A stretch of 64,000 nt of DNA from Lasioglossum baleicum (lineage: Eukaryota; Arthropoda; Insecta; Hymenoptera; Halictidae), in the NCBI RefSeq assembly GCF_051020765.1, contig NC_134936.1, positions 5,083,045-5,147,044 of the forward strand, given 5' to 3'. This document shows, one piece after another, positions 11,223 to 23,358 of the stretch (position 1 is its first letter; every line of letters begins with the position of its first letter). Position numbers and translations under genes: made by a program. A model generated the notes under the pieces. That model was not told the DNA's origin, did no database searches, and saw only the letters and a list, made by a program, of their open reading frames with translations.

Positions 11223-12302
11223 ACAAAGATTACCAAAGAGTGAAAAAATCACAATAATAAAAGCTTATGAAATTATGATTTTAAATACATATTACTTAAA
11301 TAGTGTAAAATTATAAATTGTTACAAATGCTCCATGCGAGAAACTGAAATCAGCTTGACTAAGAATTTAATAGATAAAAATTATATGTAGTGAAGGATAT
11401 CGTGAAAATGTTAAATATAATAACAATAAAACAATTTGGATTTTGTAAAGTAACTTATTTGAGACTGAACAACGCGAATAAATGAGTATAAGAAATATTA
11501 GTATATATCGGTTAAAAAATTGAAAACTATAAAACCTCATATTACATTTATAATAAATTGAATAATTTTCTTATTTGACAGATCAGCATTACTATCTAAC
11601 GAAAATATCTGGAAACAAAATTACAATACATTTGTTGGAGTAACGCGAACCGTAGCAAGCTTTATCCATTAATAATTAAAAGCAGATTAGCGTAGCAAGT
11701 GTCAAAAGATTAAGTATTTACGTTGAGGTAGAGTATAACAACGCCATTATCGATGTATGTATGCATGTATGTGTTGGATTAAACACAGCGGGAGAAAGGA
11801 AGATTAAAAAATGGAAGACGAAAAAGGGATACGCTTTAGAGAAAGGAAAATACCTTTTACCACTAGACTATGAATCGTGTTAATGCGCTTAAATCTTCGC
11901 ACGAAAAATATTCCTTTTAATTCCTTTAATGTAAACGTGATGAACAGTTAACCCGTTAATTCCCAACCAATGGAATCCAACGATTTTTATGGTGTATACA
12001 TAATGATTGCTTACGAAAGTTATACAAAAAAACGTATAAATGCTACTAAAAAATGTTTGAATAGTTTTTTCTGAGACGCAACATGTATGAACGCGAATAG
12101 GTTATAATAAAACAACATACGTATGACTTATAAAATCAATTATGAATAAAAATTACTATGAAATTCTAAATACCATAAAAACCACAGAAGAAAGCTACCG
12201 TGAAAAAAGTCTCCACAATTTAAAACAGAATTTATTTATACAGTCCAGACGAACGGTGTTAAAAATTTCTGTCAGAATTTTCATTATAAACACTAGAACA
12301 AA
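11223..12302. other. AT-rich intron
   Basis: No coding signal. The stretch 11690-11850 resembles 15133-15290 (shared GTAGCAAGTGTC/GTAACAAGTGTC, AAAGATTAA, CGCCATTA). Low-complexity ATGTATGCATGTATG lies at 11756. Confidence 0.5.
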
Positions 12303-13141
12303 ATGAATCGCAAGAAATTCGAAACAGGCAAGTCAATCAGAGAATTATTAATAAAATTGTATAAGGAAGGCAAATCATACAGTGAAATTGCAAAACTTGT
12401 AAGCAGAAGTAAGTCCACGATTCATTATATATTGTGAAGAAATTTAATACTCTAGGCAACATTGCTACTAACAATAAGCCCCAAGGTGGACGTCCAAAAC
12501 AGCTGACTGAAAGAGAAGAGAAAACAATCATGCGAAAAATCAGACAAGATCCTTTTATTTCTGGATCCCAATTGGCATCAATGGTGGCTACACAGTTCCA
12601 GAAAGAAGTGCATACAGTTCCAGAAAACTTTTTCGCTGAAAAATTTATTTATAAAAGTGATGAGAGTAAATTCAACATTTTTGGTAGCGGTGGACGTGAA
12701 AAAGTTTGGAGGAAACAGAACACAGAATTAGAATCGCGAAATCTGCGGCCAACTATTAAACATAATGGTGGATCTATATTAGTTTGGGGCTGTATGGCAG
12801 CTAGTGGAGTGGGAAACCTTGTGTTCATTGCCGGAATAATGGACAAAGTAATTGAATTTACCAAGGAATTACTGGTTTCAATCGGACAATGATTGTATAA
12901 AGTTCTACAAGTGTTGCCACATCCACCACAAAGTCCCGATTTAAACCCCATTGAACATTTATGGGATGAGGTAGAAAGAAGATTGAGATATACAGTTATT
13001 GTTTTGAAAGAAGTCTTGAAACGCGAAATATTATTGCACTATGGCAATGAATAGATCCAACGATACTTCTAAGGTAGTTCACTCAATGGAAAACAGACTT
13101 AGGGCCGTTATAAAAACAAACTGTGGTCCAACTTCCTATTA
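12303..13141 (+). pseudogene. Tc1-like transposase pseudogene
   Basis: The frame opens MNRKKFETGKSIRELLIKLY with a helix-turn-helix (YSEIAKLVSRSKSTIH), shifts by one base near 12430, and continues QGGRPKQLTEREEKTI. About 65 residues are missing after FQKEV. The catalytic segment SDESKFNIFG and VWGCMAASGVGNLVF follow, then another gap, then SPDLNPIEHLWDEVERRLRY with the last acidic residue. The end, SMENRLRAVIKTNCGPTSY, closes at 13141 in a shifted frame. This is a clear Tc1-family protein broken by two deletions and at least two frameshifts. I could not find convincing paired terminal repeats. Confidence 0.85.
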
Positions 13142-13322
13142 AAACTTTAAATCATTCAATTTAAACAACTATTAAATGTTGCGTTCCAGTACTTCTAGTA
13201 AGTACGTGTTTATAATAAATGTATTGTAAAAACGCTATATATTGTTGGATTATTTTCTAGTGCTACTTATACATATAGTCTTAAGACCCACCCCTTGTTT
13301 ATGTAGCAAATTATATCAAATA
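13142..13322. other. AT-rich intron between two transposons
   Basis: Probably the 3' end of the Tc1 remnant plus flanking sequence. No feature. Confidence 0.4.
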
Positions 13323-15014
13323 CTAGGTCATTCAGAAAGTTCGTAGCCTAACAATGAAATCACATGAAATAATGAGTTAAAATACATTTATTCTTCAGTA
13401 TATTCTCCCTTAAGCTCAATACATTTTTTCCAGCGATTTTATAATTCATTTACCCCATCTCTGAAATGAGATCTCTCGAGACCTCTAAAATACTCATCTA
13501 CGGCTGCTATAACTTCTTCATTTGATGAAAAACGGCTGCCACGGAGAAATGTTTTGAGGTTTAGGAACAAATGGAAGTCAGAGGGGGCCAGGCCTGGTGG
13601 ATATGCTGGATGCTCCAACAGTTCATAGCGTAACTCCTTCAATTTGACCATTCCAAGAACACCTTTGTGAGCCGATGCATTGTCCTGGTGAAAAATGACT
13701 TTTCTTCGCTAAGCCAGGACTTTTCTCCCGAATTTGTGCATGCAGTTCATCCAAAAGGTTCGGGTAATACTCTCCTGTTATTGTTTTCCTGGTTTGAAGG
13801 TAATCAATTAACAAAATTCCTTTTGCATCCCAAAAAACGGAAGCCACGACATTCTTTGTCGATTTTGACCACTTTGGTTGCTTTGGAGCTGAACAACCGG
13901 GCCCAGTCAACTCTACGGTTTGTTGTCGCAATGCAGGACCGTAGTGGTAAACCCAAGTATCATTCATGGTTAGAAATCGACGCACAAAGTCAGTTTTATC
14001 TTTTTGCAAACGATCCAAATGTTGTTGAGAACATTTCACGCGAATGCATTTTTGATCCGAATTTAACGTATGCAGCACTCATCTTGTCAATAGCTTTCTC
14101 ATACTTAATTCATTATTTAAGATCTCATGAACTGATCCAGTTGCGATGGCTGTGGCTTCAGCTAAATCAACCACAATTAATCGGCGATCTTCCACAACCA
14201 AATAATGGACATGATCAATCATTTCTGAAGTGGTTGCAGTTCTTGGACGTCCTGAACGTGGACCATCATTAATGCCTGTACGATCATGTTTAAATAGAGC
14301 AACCCAATTTTTTTTACCATTGCATATGAAGGAGCACTGTCCCCTAACACATTCATCTTATCATCAAAAATTTCCTTTCCACTTAATCCTTTTCTATAAA
14401 AATATTCAATCACTGCACGATTTCTCAAGAGTTTCCCATTTTTCTAACAAAAAAAAACACGTCTACTTTAAGGATGTTCTGCAGGTACAATGGGAGACTA
14501 AAGTACAAGATATTCGAAATCCATCAATATATTGGCAATGAAAGCCATTCATGAGTATATTTTGCATTAAATTTTTGCGAATACTTAAACCCTCTGTAGC
14601 TATATTCAGTGGTCTACACTTGTCGCGTTTATAATTTTTTGCTCTGAAACTGTTTAGTGAATCCTAATAAATTTTGATCATAATTAGTTACATCATTTTT
14701 ACTACATATAAAAAAAACTGGAGTTTCTATCATTTGCGTTTTTTCAAGGTTTAAATAGGGTTTGAAGTGGAATTTTATGAATTCTCCATAAGGAGACGTG
14801 TTAAAATGTGCAAACTTTAAGTTGCTATAACTATTAAACGGTGCAGTGAATCGAACCCAAACTTTAGTATTTGCATTAATTTAGTAAGAATTATATCTTG
14901 TCAAATTTTCAAAAATTTTGTTGGTTTGCAAAGTATGGTATGTTCACATCAAGGACGGATGTTTTCAACAACGATATGCTTTTGCTGCTACCATTTATAT
15001 TCTGAATGACCTGG
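13323..15014 (-). mobile_element. Mariner element, disabled, carrying a nested MITE
   Basis: Termini CTAGGTCATTCAGAAAG (left) and TCTGAATGACCTGG (right) are flanked by TA at 13321-13322 and 15015-15016. The minus strand encodes a mariner transposase in broken frames. The N-terminal part is at 14428-14290 (AVIEYFYRKGLSGKEIFDDK), and the middle part at 14078-13626 includes NDTWVYHYGP and VVASVFWDAKGILLIDYL. The C-terminal part at 13651-13439 has LAPSDFHLFLNLKTFLRG. Frameshifts separate the parts. A MITE has inserted in the 5' untranslated part (14466-14922). Confidence 0.85.
14466..14922. mobile_element. TTAAGGATGTTCTG MITE, truncated, nested in mariner
   Basis: Starts AAGGATGTTCTGCAGG and matches, in reverse orientation, the complete copy at 38526-39162 (shared CATTCATGAGTATATTTTGC, GAACCCAAACTTTAGT, ATATCTTGTCAAATTTTC). 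The last 28 or so bases with the second terminus are missing. It separates the mariner coding part from its 5' end. Confidence 0.75.
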
Positions 15015-15016
15015 TA

Positions 15017-15640
15017 CTTTTTCGATAAAAAAATCAATCGAAGATTCATCAGAGGGTACGTTTTCGCGTCAAAATAACAGGGTGCGTCTAAACATCTGAC
15101 ACGCACTGTATGTGAGCGTATTTAACATCCATCATAGATTTGCGTAACAAGTGTCGAAAGATTAAATGAATTTATCTGGTTGAAGGGGAGTCGAAGTAGC
15201 GCCATTACCGGCGTTTTTCGGATTAAATTCGAATTGGGAAAAAATGGCGCGTAGGGGGGAAAAGAGAGGGCGATACCACGCTGTTGGAGGGAAAAGAAGG
15301 ACTGGTCCCCATGGAACCGCGGCTTTGTTCTCAGCTATTACTCGGCCCCGCAACCCCGAGAATATTATTATATCTCTCCTCGTCAACCTCTCTCCGTTCT
15401 CCTTCCCTCGAGCTCGAATTCGGAGCCGGCAGGGCTGCGGAGCTCATCGTATTTATTTTATTAAACCATTTTCCAAGCTTCCTGCAGCGAAACTTTTCCT
15501 ACCCGAGCGAAAGATAATCATTTCTGCGACTTGCTCTCTGTAATGCGTTTTGTCTTCCGCGGGAGAATTTGTTTGCGCAACCGTAATTGACTTCGCGCAG
15601 GTACGTTTATTTTATTATCGATCTCAATCTGCTAATGAAC
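15017..15640. other. Intron block, GC-richer from 15170
   Basis: The stretch 15240-15600 is GC-rich and pyrimidine-biased, with overlapping open frames of up to 99 codons on both strands. None shows a domain, so I treat them as composition artefacts. The segment 15133-15290 is a diverged duplicate of 11690-11850. A candidate conserved noncoding block. Confidence 0.4.
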
Positions 15641-16600
15641 CCGTTGCCTACGCCTCTGTGATTCTTTGAACTTTGGCTTGATCCGTTTAGCTAACGGGGA
15701 ATTAAAAATGCATCGTTTTTTTCGGCAGGATAATGGAAGTTTTAAATGGTTAGCCATTTTATGCCGGGATAAAATCTAGTAACGATGCATTACCTATTAT
15801 AAGTTAGGTAAGTTTAATGAATGTAATTAAATCGTGTGTGTATGAAATGTGAACCGAATTTTGAAAAACCGATTTTCGAATTTCAGTATTTCCAAAGAGC
15901 CAGTTAAACTGGTTCATGATTTTTTTATAAAAATAGACGAAATAACAATGATTATAATCATGGAAAGTTTACGTCAGAGAAACAGATTGCGAATAGCAAT
16001 TACTTCCTCATTTTAAGTTAATCGGATATTTCAAATTAGTATGGACTTATGTATAGTACAGAATGTGGACGATACTGTGTAAATACTGGAAAAGAAAGAA
16101 ACATTCTTTCGTCACAAACAAATTCCAATTTTGAGCTTTACGTAGTAGTACATTTCCTATACATATAGCAATGACTACATATTTGTCAATAGTTCATCAC
16201 TGGTCTGTGGAACTTTATGCAAAATAAAAATATTCTGCGTTGATTGTTTCATGCGTTGATTTCTCAATGTTGCATGTTTTTCACGGGCAGTTAAACTTTA
16301 TAGACGCCCAGAACTCTTCATTTTCCCGTAATTTTCAGGATTATTTAACAAGCTGATAATAACTTTTCGGCATCTATTTACAGTTTTTGATATTTGTGTA
16401 ATTCAATCATGTTCTTCCTTTAAGTTTTTTCCTTTCCTTAAGTAAGTTCTTTTCCACGACCCAATCTTAACGATTTAGTATGTTGTTTTATTAAATAAGC
16501 ATGACAGAAGCTAGTACCCACTTTATCAATTACGTTTTGCAATGAATGTTTGATCTTCAGTAACTTCTGCGCAACTGACAAATGTAAAAGTGCTATTTGT
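15641..16600. other. AT-rich intron
   Basis: No exon. A GTCTGTGGAACTTTATGC word at 16204 belongs to the dispersed MITE terminus family described at 11039. Confidence 0.45.
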
Positions 16601-16810
16601 GCTATCATTTTGTCCCGCTTGTGGGCCCCAATATTTACGTTTTCATTTCGAAAATTCTATTGAAGTAAATATTCTGGATGATATTCAGTACATTGCATGT
16701 ACAGCCATGTCAAAATATGTTGACATTAAAATATTCATATTCTCCAGTTTAATGTACTAAATGAGGAAAAATAGACGATGTGCTATCTTTTTGTCCCGGA
16801 GTGTATATAT
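16601..16810. repeat. Solo Tc-like termini
   Basis: TGCTATCATTTTGTCCCG (about 16607) and TGCTATCTTTTTGTCCCG (about 16781) resemble the terminal word TGCTATCTTTTTGACGC of the element at 16915-18066, in direct orientation 174 bp apart. They look like relics of a related element. Confidence 0.5.
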
Positions 16811-16914
16811 CACTGCTCAGTTAGTAAAAGGTTGTATCTGTGCAGGGTAAATGCTTGTTTTCTGTCTATAGGTTTACGGTTAAGTCGAAAACGTAAACAG
16901 TAGTGCTAACTGCA

Positions 16915-18066
16915 GCGTCAAAATGATAGCACAAAGTCAAAGTGTGTTTCCAGTTAGCGTTAACACGTCAAAGTATTCAGATCGACAAGAATTTAATATT
17001 GTGCGTGTTCTAGAATTGAAATTATGTGAAATTTTCAACAACGGGTCGCGGTAAAAGATTGACTGGTCCTGAAATATTAGCAATTCAAAATTTGCGTAAA
17101 GAAAATTGTTCCATTGCTAAAATTGCGAAACTGTTGAATCGTAGTCGCAAAGTTATTTACAATTTCTTAAAAAATGTAGACGAATACGGAAAAAAAGAGC
17201 GCGGGTCGTCCAAGAGTGACAACTGATCGTCAACGGCGTGCAATTTTAAGAACTGCATCAAATTCTACTGCTACTGTAAGAGAAATTGCAGCAGAAGCTG
17301 GAGTAAATACTAAGATACGTAATGTACAACGTATTATAAAAGAATGTAAATACATAAAACGCCAAAAACTAATGCGTAAACCACCGCTAACTAAGGAACA
17401 TGAAGAAGCTCGTTTACAATTTTCTGAGAAGTACGTTCATTGGAAGGAAAAATGGCGAAAAGTTATCGTTAGTGATGAGAAGAGATTTACGTTAGATGGA
17501 CCGGATGGCTACCGTTGTTATTTCCACGATTTGTGTAAAGAACAAAAAATTTTATGCAGTAGACAATTCAGTGGTGGTAGAGTAATGTGTGGGCGGGCAT
17601 TGGGTACTATGGAAACACGGAAATTAAGTTTATCAGTCGCAAAATGAATAGTGCAAAGTACATTAGTTGAATCGACGAGCAATTGAAGAAACATGCTGTA
17701 AAAATTGCGGGCACAAACTTTATTTTTCAGCAAGATAATGCGAGTGTTCATACCGGGAAGATGGTAAAAGAATATTTTACACGGGAAAATATTCAAATTT
17801 TGGAGTGGCTGGCCAGGTCTCCAGATTGAAATATTACAGAAAATTGCTGGGCCCATTTAGACAAATCGGTATATGCCGGCAGAAGACAATTTCGAACCCC
17901 CGACGAATTAAAAACCTGTATTGAACGTAACTGGGTATCGTTAAGCAGAAACGTGGTTAAAAAATTATATAAATCTATACCGAAACGTTTATTCCAAGTT
18001 ATACAAACAGAAGGCGGAGCTACAAGATATGAAGACATTATATTTTTAGTGCTATCTTTTTGACGC
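16915..18066 (+). mobile_element. Tc-like DNA transposon with broken transposase
   Basis: Terminal inverted repeats GCGTCAAAATGATAGCAC and GTGCTATCTTTTTGACGC match at 17 of 18 positions. Inside, the frame from about 17026 has GPEILAIQNLRKENCS and the helix-turn-helix IAKIAKLLNRSRKVIYNFL. A one-base shift near 17210 leads to TASNSTATVREIAAEAGVNT, the KVIVSDEKRFTLDGPDG catalytic region and, after further breaks near 17640, IFQQDNASVHTGKMVKEYF and the last acidic box with a TGA after SPD (17827). The protein ends with VIQTEGGATRY. The order of motifs fits a Tc1/Tc3 transposase. At least three disabling changes make it inactive. Confidence 0.85.
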
Positions 18067-18899
18067 ACCGATTTTTCGTTTAATGTTACATATTTTCCAA
18101 TAAAATTGTTTCTTCTCGTAATAAATGCATATAAACATATTGAAGTAATTTTTTATTCTTATATCCAGGTCACAAACAATGTAATATGCTACTTGAAAAG
18201 CTAAATAACCATTTATCTGTATAATGATTTTTGTGCTAGCTTTTTGTATAAGCTATAAACCGCTCGCCCAAAGCTGGCAACGAGCACACGAAACTGCAAG
18301 AAAATTGAAAGAGAAAATCGATTTCTTTTAAAGATGAGGGCGGTCTAGCATCTTAAGAAGAGCATAAAAAATGGAGAGATTATCTCCGTCACGTTCGTTG
18401 AATGATTAGGGATGGTTGCAAGGCGAAGCTCGCCCCCATACAAGCACGGAAAGCGACAGTACGTTATATCGTCAGGCTGAAGATACTTGCGAAGACGTAG
18501 CGGGCCGCTGGGTATAATAAAGTCTATTTCAGTTGGTATTATGTCAAGTTAGCCTCGTTAGCAGAACTCGAGCGTTTTAAGAAACACTCGGCCACCGCGG
18601 TTGCTGTCGGCTCGTTGAACATGTACACTGACAAGAGGCCGCCCCTCTGACCAGCTATGAATGCCACCCCCTACACGCAATTATCCTTCCATATCTGCGC
18701 ACGAGAACCAGGTGTAGTTAAAACAGCTTAAGTGGCGCCTTCAGCGCCGTTCCTCATCTTACACTCGGTTACTTTTTTTCCTCTCCTTCGCGCGTCGTCA
18801 TCTCTCCGGCACCCTCATCTTCTCGCCGTAGTCGACGCTGGCTGATTAGGAAGCATAGTCTTCGCTACAGAATCTTCTCATCATGCCAGCGAATACATA
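18067..18899. other. Intron, GC-richer block 18250-18890
   Basis: After 18240 composition becomes GC-rich without open frames of note. Candidate noncoding conserved region. It ends at the TTAA of the next MITE. Confidence 0.4.
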
Positions 18900-19142
18900 T
18901 TAACACATTACCGACCGGTGATTATTGCATAATTTTGAAAAATCTATGGTACATGGCTAAACACTTTTTAATGGAACTTTCAATAGTACCAGTAATTTTC
19001 ATTGTGAACTAACAAGTCACCCTCAATAACGTATTCTAATAGTGTCATTCAAGATGGCAATGTAAAAGAAAATTTCTATGCTTTCTTTTGGTGCAGCACA
19101 ATTATTGAAAATCCTATTAATAGGCTTCCGGTAAAGTGTTAA
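18900..19142. mobile_element. TTAA-flanked MITE, copy 1
   Basis: TTAA at 18900-18903 and 19139-19142 flank an element that starts CACATTACCGACCGGTG and ends CTTCCGGTAAAGTG. Copy 2 is at 30346-30587 and an inverted partial copy is at 63856-64000. TTAA target sites are typical of piggyBac-type transposition. Confidence 0.85.
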
Positions 19143-19483
19143 CATTAGAACTATAGGACTCGGCAAAATAACGTGTTCCTAATTTTTCAACATTCGATTA
19201 GTGAAATTACGAAAATGTATTCAGGAGACATTATTCACTAGATTTATTTCTTTGGACATGCAGCGTTAATAACTCTTAAATAATGCCACGGAGAACATTT
19301 CCGTTCGGGAGAGGAAGAAGTTACTTCGAATAACCTCCGGAATTACCACTTTCAAGGATATAATAAAAAGAAACACATTAAGGAATAGTATTCATAATGT
19401 TTTCTTCATTTAAAAATTGAGACGTTTATTTTGATAGTGGTCTAAGTCTATTTGTTAATTACTTTTTGTTGACTGTAGTAATA
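19143..19483. other. AT-rich intron
   Basis: Nothing recognised in this stretch. Confidence 0.5.
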
Positions 19484-19587
19484 CCAGGTCATTCAGAGAG
19501 TTTGTAGCCTGACATGTAGATGATATTGGTATTAGCAAAAACATATCGTTGTTGAAAACATCCGTCCTTGATGTGAACATACCATAT
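19484..19587. mobile_element. Mariner terminal fragment beside the homeobox exon
   Basis: CCAGGTCATTCAGAGAG after a TA, followed by ATATCGTTGTTGAAAACATC and CCTTGATGTGAACATACC, matches the 5' end of the mariner at 13323-15014 (inverted). The fragment ends about 65 bp before the splice acceptor at 19652. Confidence 0.75.
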
Positions 19588-19652
19588 ATAATATAACGAC
19601 TGTGTTCAGTGAATATTATTATTTAACGATAATTTTTTTTGTTTTTTTTCAG

Positions 19653-19818
19653 GTATGGTTTCAAAATCGCAGGGCAAAGTGGAGAAAAAACGAGCGTTTG
19701 ATAGAAGAGCAGAGGAAGAGAGAGGGTGGCGGTGGAGGTGGCTCACTGGAAACACCTGGATTAGCACCACCATCGTCTTCATCTGCAGGTCCAAGTCCTA
19801 CCGGTCATGATCCTGAAG
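19653..19818 (+). CDS. Drgx: Drgx-like exon with homeodomain residues 47-60
   Basis: The acceptor is a strong T-run ending in CAG at 19650-19652. The exon opens VWFQNRRAKWRK, homeodomain residues 47-58, with the recognition-helix Q50 and N51. Next come NERLIEEQRKRE, a glycine run, and a serine/proline-rich linker with SAGPSPTGHDPE (visible residues 69-123). The donor is AAG/GTATGA at 19819, leaving one base of a glycine codon. Q50 is the usual residue of the Q50 paired-like group. The exon joins in frame with 2412-2617 and 23516-23729. Repeats crowd it: a mariner fragment ends 65 bp upstream and a MITE starts 27 bp after its end. Confidence 0.92.
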
Positions 19819-19845
19819 GTATGATTTTAAATAAAGTTGATTGAT

Positions 19846-20057
19846 ATAATTACACTGCGGATTTGTATGCATTTAAGAAGAAATTGGCTGGATAAAACGT
19901 AAAACAGTAAAGGATTCGAAAAATCTCAGAATATTGTCACGATTTATTCAATGGAAAAAATCTGCTAGAGGAATGGAATAAAATTTGATTTAACTCCCGG
20001 CGCCCACAATCGGTGCAAAACATTTTTATTTTGCATAAAGATCCACAGTCTAATTAT
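19846..20057. mobile_element. MITE of the TAGACTGCGGATC terminus family
   Basis: ATAATTACACTGCGGATTTG at the left mirrors GATCCACAGTCTAATTAT at the right. It is non-coding, about 212 bp, and lies immediately inside the 3.7-kb intron. Confidence 0.65.
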
Positions 20058-21013
20058 GATTACGTGCGGTTCATTTGCAATTACTCAAATTATTAAATTT
20101 TTCGAATAAATGATGCTCTCTGGGGGTACCACATTTCAAAGTTTTTACATCTTTGACGGAAATACGTCTGGAATGTACTTTAATGAATATATTCATTCAA
20201 AGTTGTCGAGTTTTGATCGCGGATGTTACTTAAAGTAATTATAATCAAGCTCTTGCATGTATGTTTGAATAAAATTTTTACGACGATCAATTATTCTTGC
20301 CCCATGCCCACAGTTTTCTATTTTCAAAGCAGGTATCTGCAAATTCAGCTGTTTATTTTTCCTGTTCCACTTATCGATTTGACAAAGGAACAAATTAACG
20401 CATATATCCAACCGCCATTTTATCTGTGTTCACCTTACTATTCAATCTTCGATTTTCTAAGAAATTATGTTTTCATCTTTTGTTAATGTTCATGAATTAT
20501 TTTTATTCATTTCGATTTAACACGGATATTAATGTTACTCGTGTCATTATTTATAACTCGTAGCACGAACATTTATAACTCTCCTGTATAAATCTCTTTT
20601 TTCATGTTTTACAAAACAATACGTTGCGTTTGATAGAACATTTTAATGTAATAATTAGACAGAGGGTTTTATGCATTTATAATGTTTTAATTTATTGTCC
20701 ACAGGACACAAATGACAAATAGGACTAATATGAATAATATTAGTGTAACTAGTCTAATAAATAAATAATAAACAACTAGTGTAACCAGAGCTAATATTAG
20801 TGATTTCGTCGTTGCTGATTGGCGGTGAAATGACTAATCACAGTGATGATGTTGGATATGTATTAAAAATAACAATTTCCTAAAATGCGAACTACCAAGG
20901 GAGCATTTTATGCCCGCCTCTACGAAATATTTTTTATTATATTTTTCTTTTTATGATAATGCTTCCACCGCAAAATAAAACATACACCCACTAGAAACCG
21001 CGGCATTCACATG
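20058..21013. other. AT-rich intron
   Basis: Short alternating open frames on both strands (20223-20486 and 20226-20411) have no domain. Repeated CTAATATTAGT/ACTAGTCTAATA words lie at 20727-20800. Nothing else recognised. Confidence 0.5.
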
Positions 21014-21015
21014 TA

Positions 21016-21645
21016 GTCCAGTCAACGAAAAGTTGTAGAGGGAAATCGAAGGAACACAATTTTTAACTTCGGGTCTTTGTTTGGACTAGTGAGGAGGTAA
21101 ACATACTAAAAGTCCCCACTCCTAGAAGGTGCAGGGAGGCACGTAGAAGGTCCCCTTTTTCGGTTTTCCGCGGATATCTCGGAAACTATGAGTCCTAGCG
21201 GTAAGACCATTCCATACAATCTTAAAGCTGATAAAATGTGCCACAGGATTGATTCGATTCAGTTTTTCACTATCTCGCATAGTTACTGAGATATCCGCGC
21301 TCATAGTTCACTAATTGTGCCGAAGAGTTAGCTAGTCAAAGAAGGCAAAAATTTATTTTTCACAATTAGTGAACTTTGAGCTCAGATATCTCGGAAACTA
21401 TCCGAGATAATGAAAAACGGAATGCAATCAATCTTGTAGCACATTTTGTCAGCTTTAATTTTGTATGGAAGACCTAAAAACCTAAAAAGGTGACTTCTAC
21501 GTGTACCCTGTAGCCCGCTCACCATCGAGGAGTAGGGACTTTTAGTATGTTTACCTCCTAACTAGTCCAAACAAAGTCCCAAAGTTAAAAATTGTGTTCC
21601 TTCCATTTCCATCTACGCACCCCTTATGAACATTCATTGACTGGA
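21016..21645. mobile_element. TA-flanked palindromic element
   Basis: GTCCAGTCAA and TTGACTGGAC ends lie next to TA dinucleotides. The arms of about 300 bp are inverted copies (GGAGGTAAACATACTAAAAG against CTTTTAGTATGTTTACCTCC; ATATCTCGGAAACTAT occurs in each). The short centre is around CACAATTAGTGAACT. Non-coding. Confidence 0.8.
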
Positions 21646-22067
21646 CTAATGACAAAAAGGACGAAAAACAATATCCTTCTTCTCCAAACTTCTTTGTTTA
21701 TAATAGCAAAATGATCGTGGATCTTTGAGCTCATAGATGATAACAGATTAATTTCTATTTGAGGCATAAACATATTCGTCGAAACTGTAAAGTGCAACAT
21801 CATTATCTCAGAAAATGTTACAGGGGTCACAGTTATCACATGTTATTGTCACAGGGGTTGAACAATTAATTTTCTCAGGATTTCAGCCGAACTAATTAGT
21901 AACAATTTTTAATAAGGGGGAATCCAATAAAATATTATTTGATAATAATATTAATATTATTTAATAATAAAAATATATCAAAATTTGTCTAAACTGTGTC
22001 GGAGGATATATTCTGGCATTTTTTTTAAATTTTCAGAAGCCATAAATGCTTAAAGATCCGCAGTCCA
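21646..22067. other. AT-rich intron
   Basis: Contains a solo terminus AAAGATCCGCAGTCCAC at 22052, into which the next hAT inserted. No exon. Confidence 0.45.
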
Positions 22068-22075
22068 CTGATTAG

Positions 22076-22476
22076 TAGGGATGAGATCAAGTACTTCGCA
22101 AACAGGTTCGAACCTTGATTGATGGAATTCGAACTCTCTATAAGTACTTCGAAAAAAAAAAAATAGTACTCCCAAGTATACTCGAACCTTTGCCAGACAG
22201 TTTCGAATCCTTTACAAGTACTGTGGTAAACGTAAATAATACTTGCAAGTATACTCGAATCTTGGTCGAACAGTTTCGAAACTTTCGAAATTTTTATCAA
22301 TATCGTTACGAATTTCCGTATTCTTGTACGCTCCGTGGCTACGTAAGGCTGTTCTGGCGCGGTGTTTGTTCACTTTTTTTGTAAACACGCTGTGGAGATG
22401 AGAGAGAAAACGGGGTCTCATAATTTTACATGCTTCTACCGATGATTGTAGTTTGGAATGTACTTTGCGACAAAAA

Positions 22477-22513
<37 letters not shown>

Positions 22514-23358
22514 ATTATATCGAACATTATCTAGGTGATGTCAAGAACAATCATTTGTATATGTTAACTGCATTATTGGATCCACGATTCAAAACATTAG
22601 CTTTTTCTAAAGATGAATCTGTCCCTCGAGCACGGGATGCCTTGGCTGATATAGCCACTAATTATATTAATAATGATAATTCATCTACAACATGTGATAG
22701 TTCACAGACGCAGACGTCCGAAAATCGGCACAATAGCGAATTATCAATTTGGTCATCCTTTGACAATGAAATAGCAATTACAAATAATACGATACCTATC
22801 TCATCATCTGCTGCGTTAGAAGTGGAAAATTATCTAAAATCACAATATTTAGAACGCAAAGAAGACCCGTTATTATTTTGGCGTGAAAATTCAATCAAGT
22901 ACCCCATTCTGTCAAAAATTGCACGAGACTATCTTCGTATAATGGCCATTTCTGTACCTTCAGAAAGAGTTTTTTCAAAAGCAGGAAATATCATGGATAG
23001 AAAAAGAAATAGGATAAAACCAAGTATTGCAAATGAAATATTATTCTTACATAGTTGCGAATTTAATCAAGAAAGTGCTTAAAACCTACTATGCAGTTTT
23101 GATATCTAAGATTCGAGTAAGTACTACTTGTGAAAGTTTCGATTACTTTCAACATCGAAGTACTTATAAGTATCTTTTCGAAACTTGTAAGTACTCATCC
23201 CGAGGTTCGATAACTACTTGTATACAATGAATACTTTTCAAGTATGATCATTAAAACTTTTATTGCTTTCAAGTATTAATCGAAACCCATGAAATGAAAC
23301 TTGGTTATTGAACTTGACAAGGATTCGTGAGTACATATTGAACTTGATCCCATCCCTA
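22076..23358 (+). mobile_element. hAT element, internally deleted, with perfect 8-bp target duplication
   Basis: Terminal repeats TAGGGATGAGATCAAG and CTTGATCCCATCCCTA are flanked by CTGATTAG at 22068-22075 and 23359-23366. The subterminal zones on both sides are rich in AAGTACTTCGAA/TTCGAAC words. The 3' half encodes the C-terminal part of a hAT transposase, and the N-terminal BED finger and most of the catalytic region are missing. At 1283 bp it is about half the length of a full element. The exact target duplication suggests a relatively recent insertion. Confidence 0.9.
22511..23082 (+). pseudogene. hAT transposase C-terminal fragment
   Basis: About 190 residues. The start, LYMLTALLDPRFKTLAF, is the conserved block before the dimerisation domain. 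The end, LLFWRENSIKYPILSKIARD followed by SVPSERVFSKAGNI and the RKRNRI segment, is the hAT dimerisation domain (Dimer_Tnp_hAT). The reading frame is open to its stop, but everything N-terminal is absent. A CT microsatellite (about 22483-22508) sits just upstream and the frame reads through it, so no genuine start can be assigned. Confidence 0.85.
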
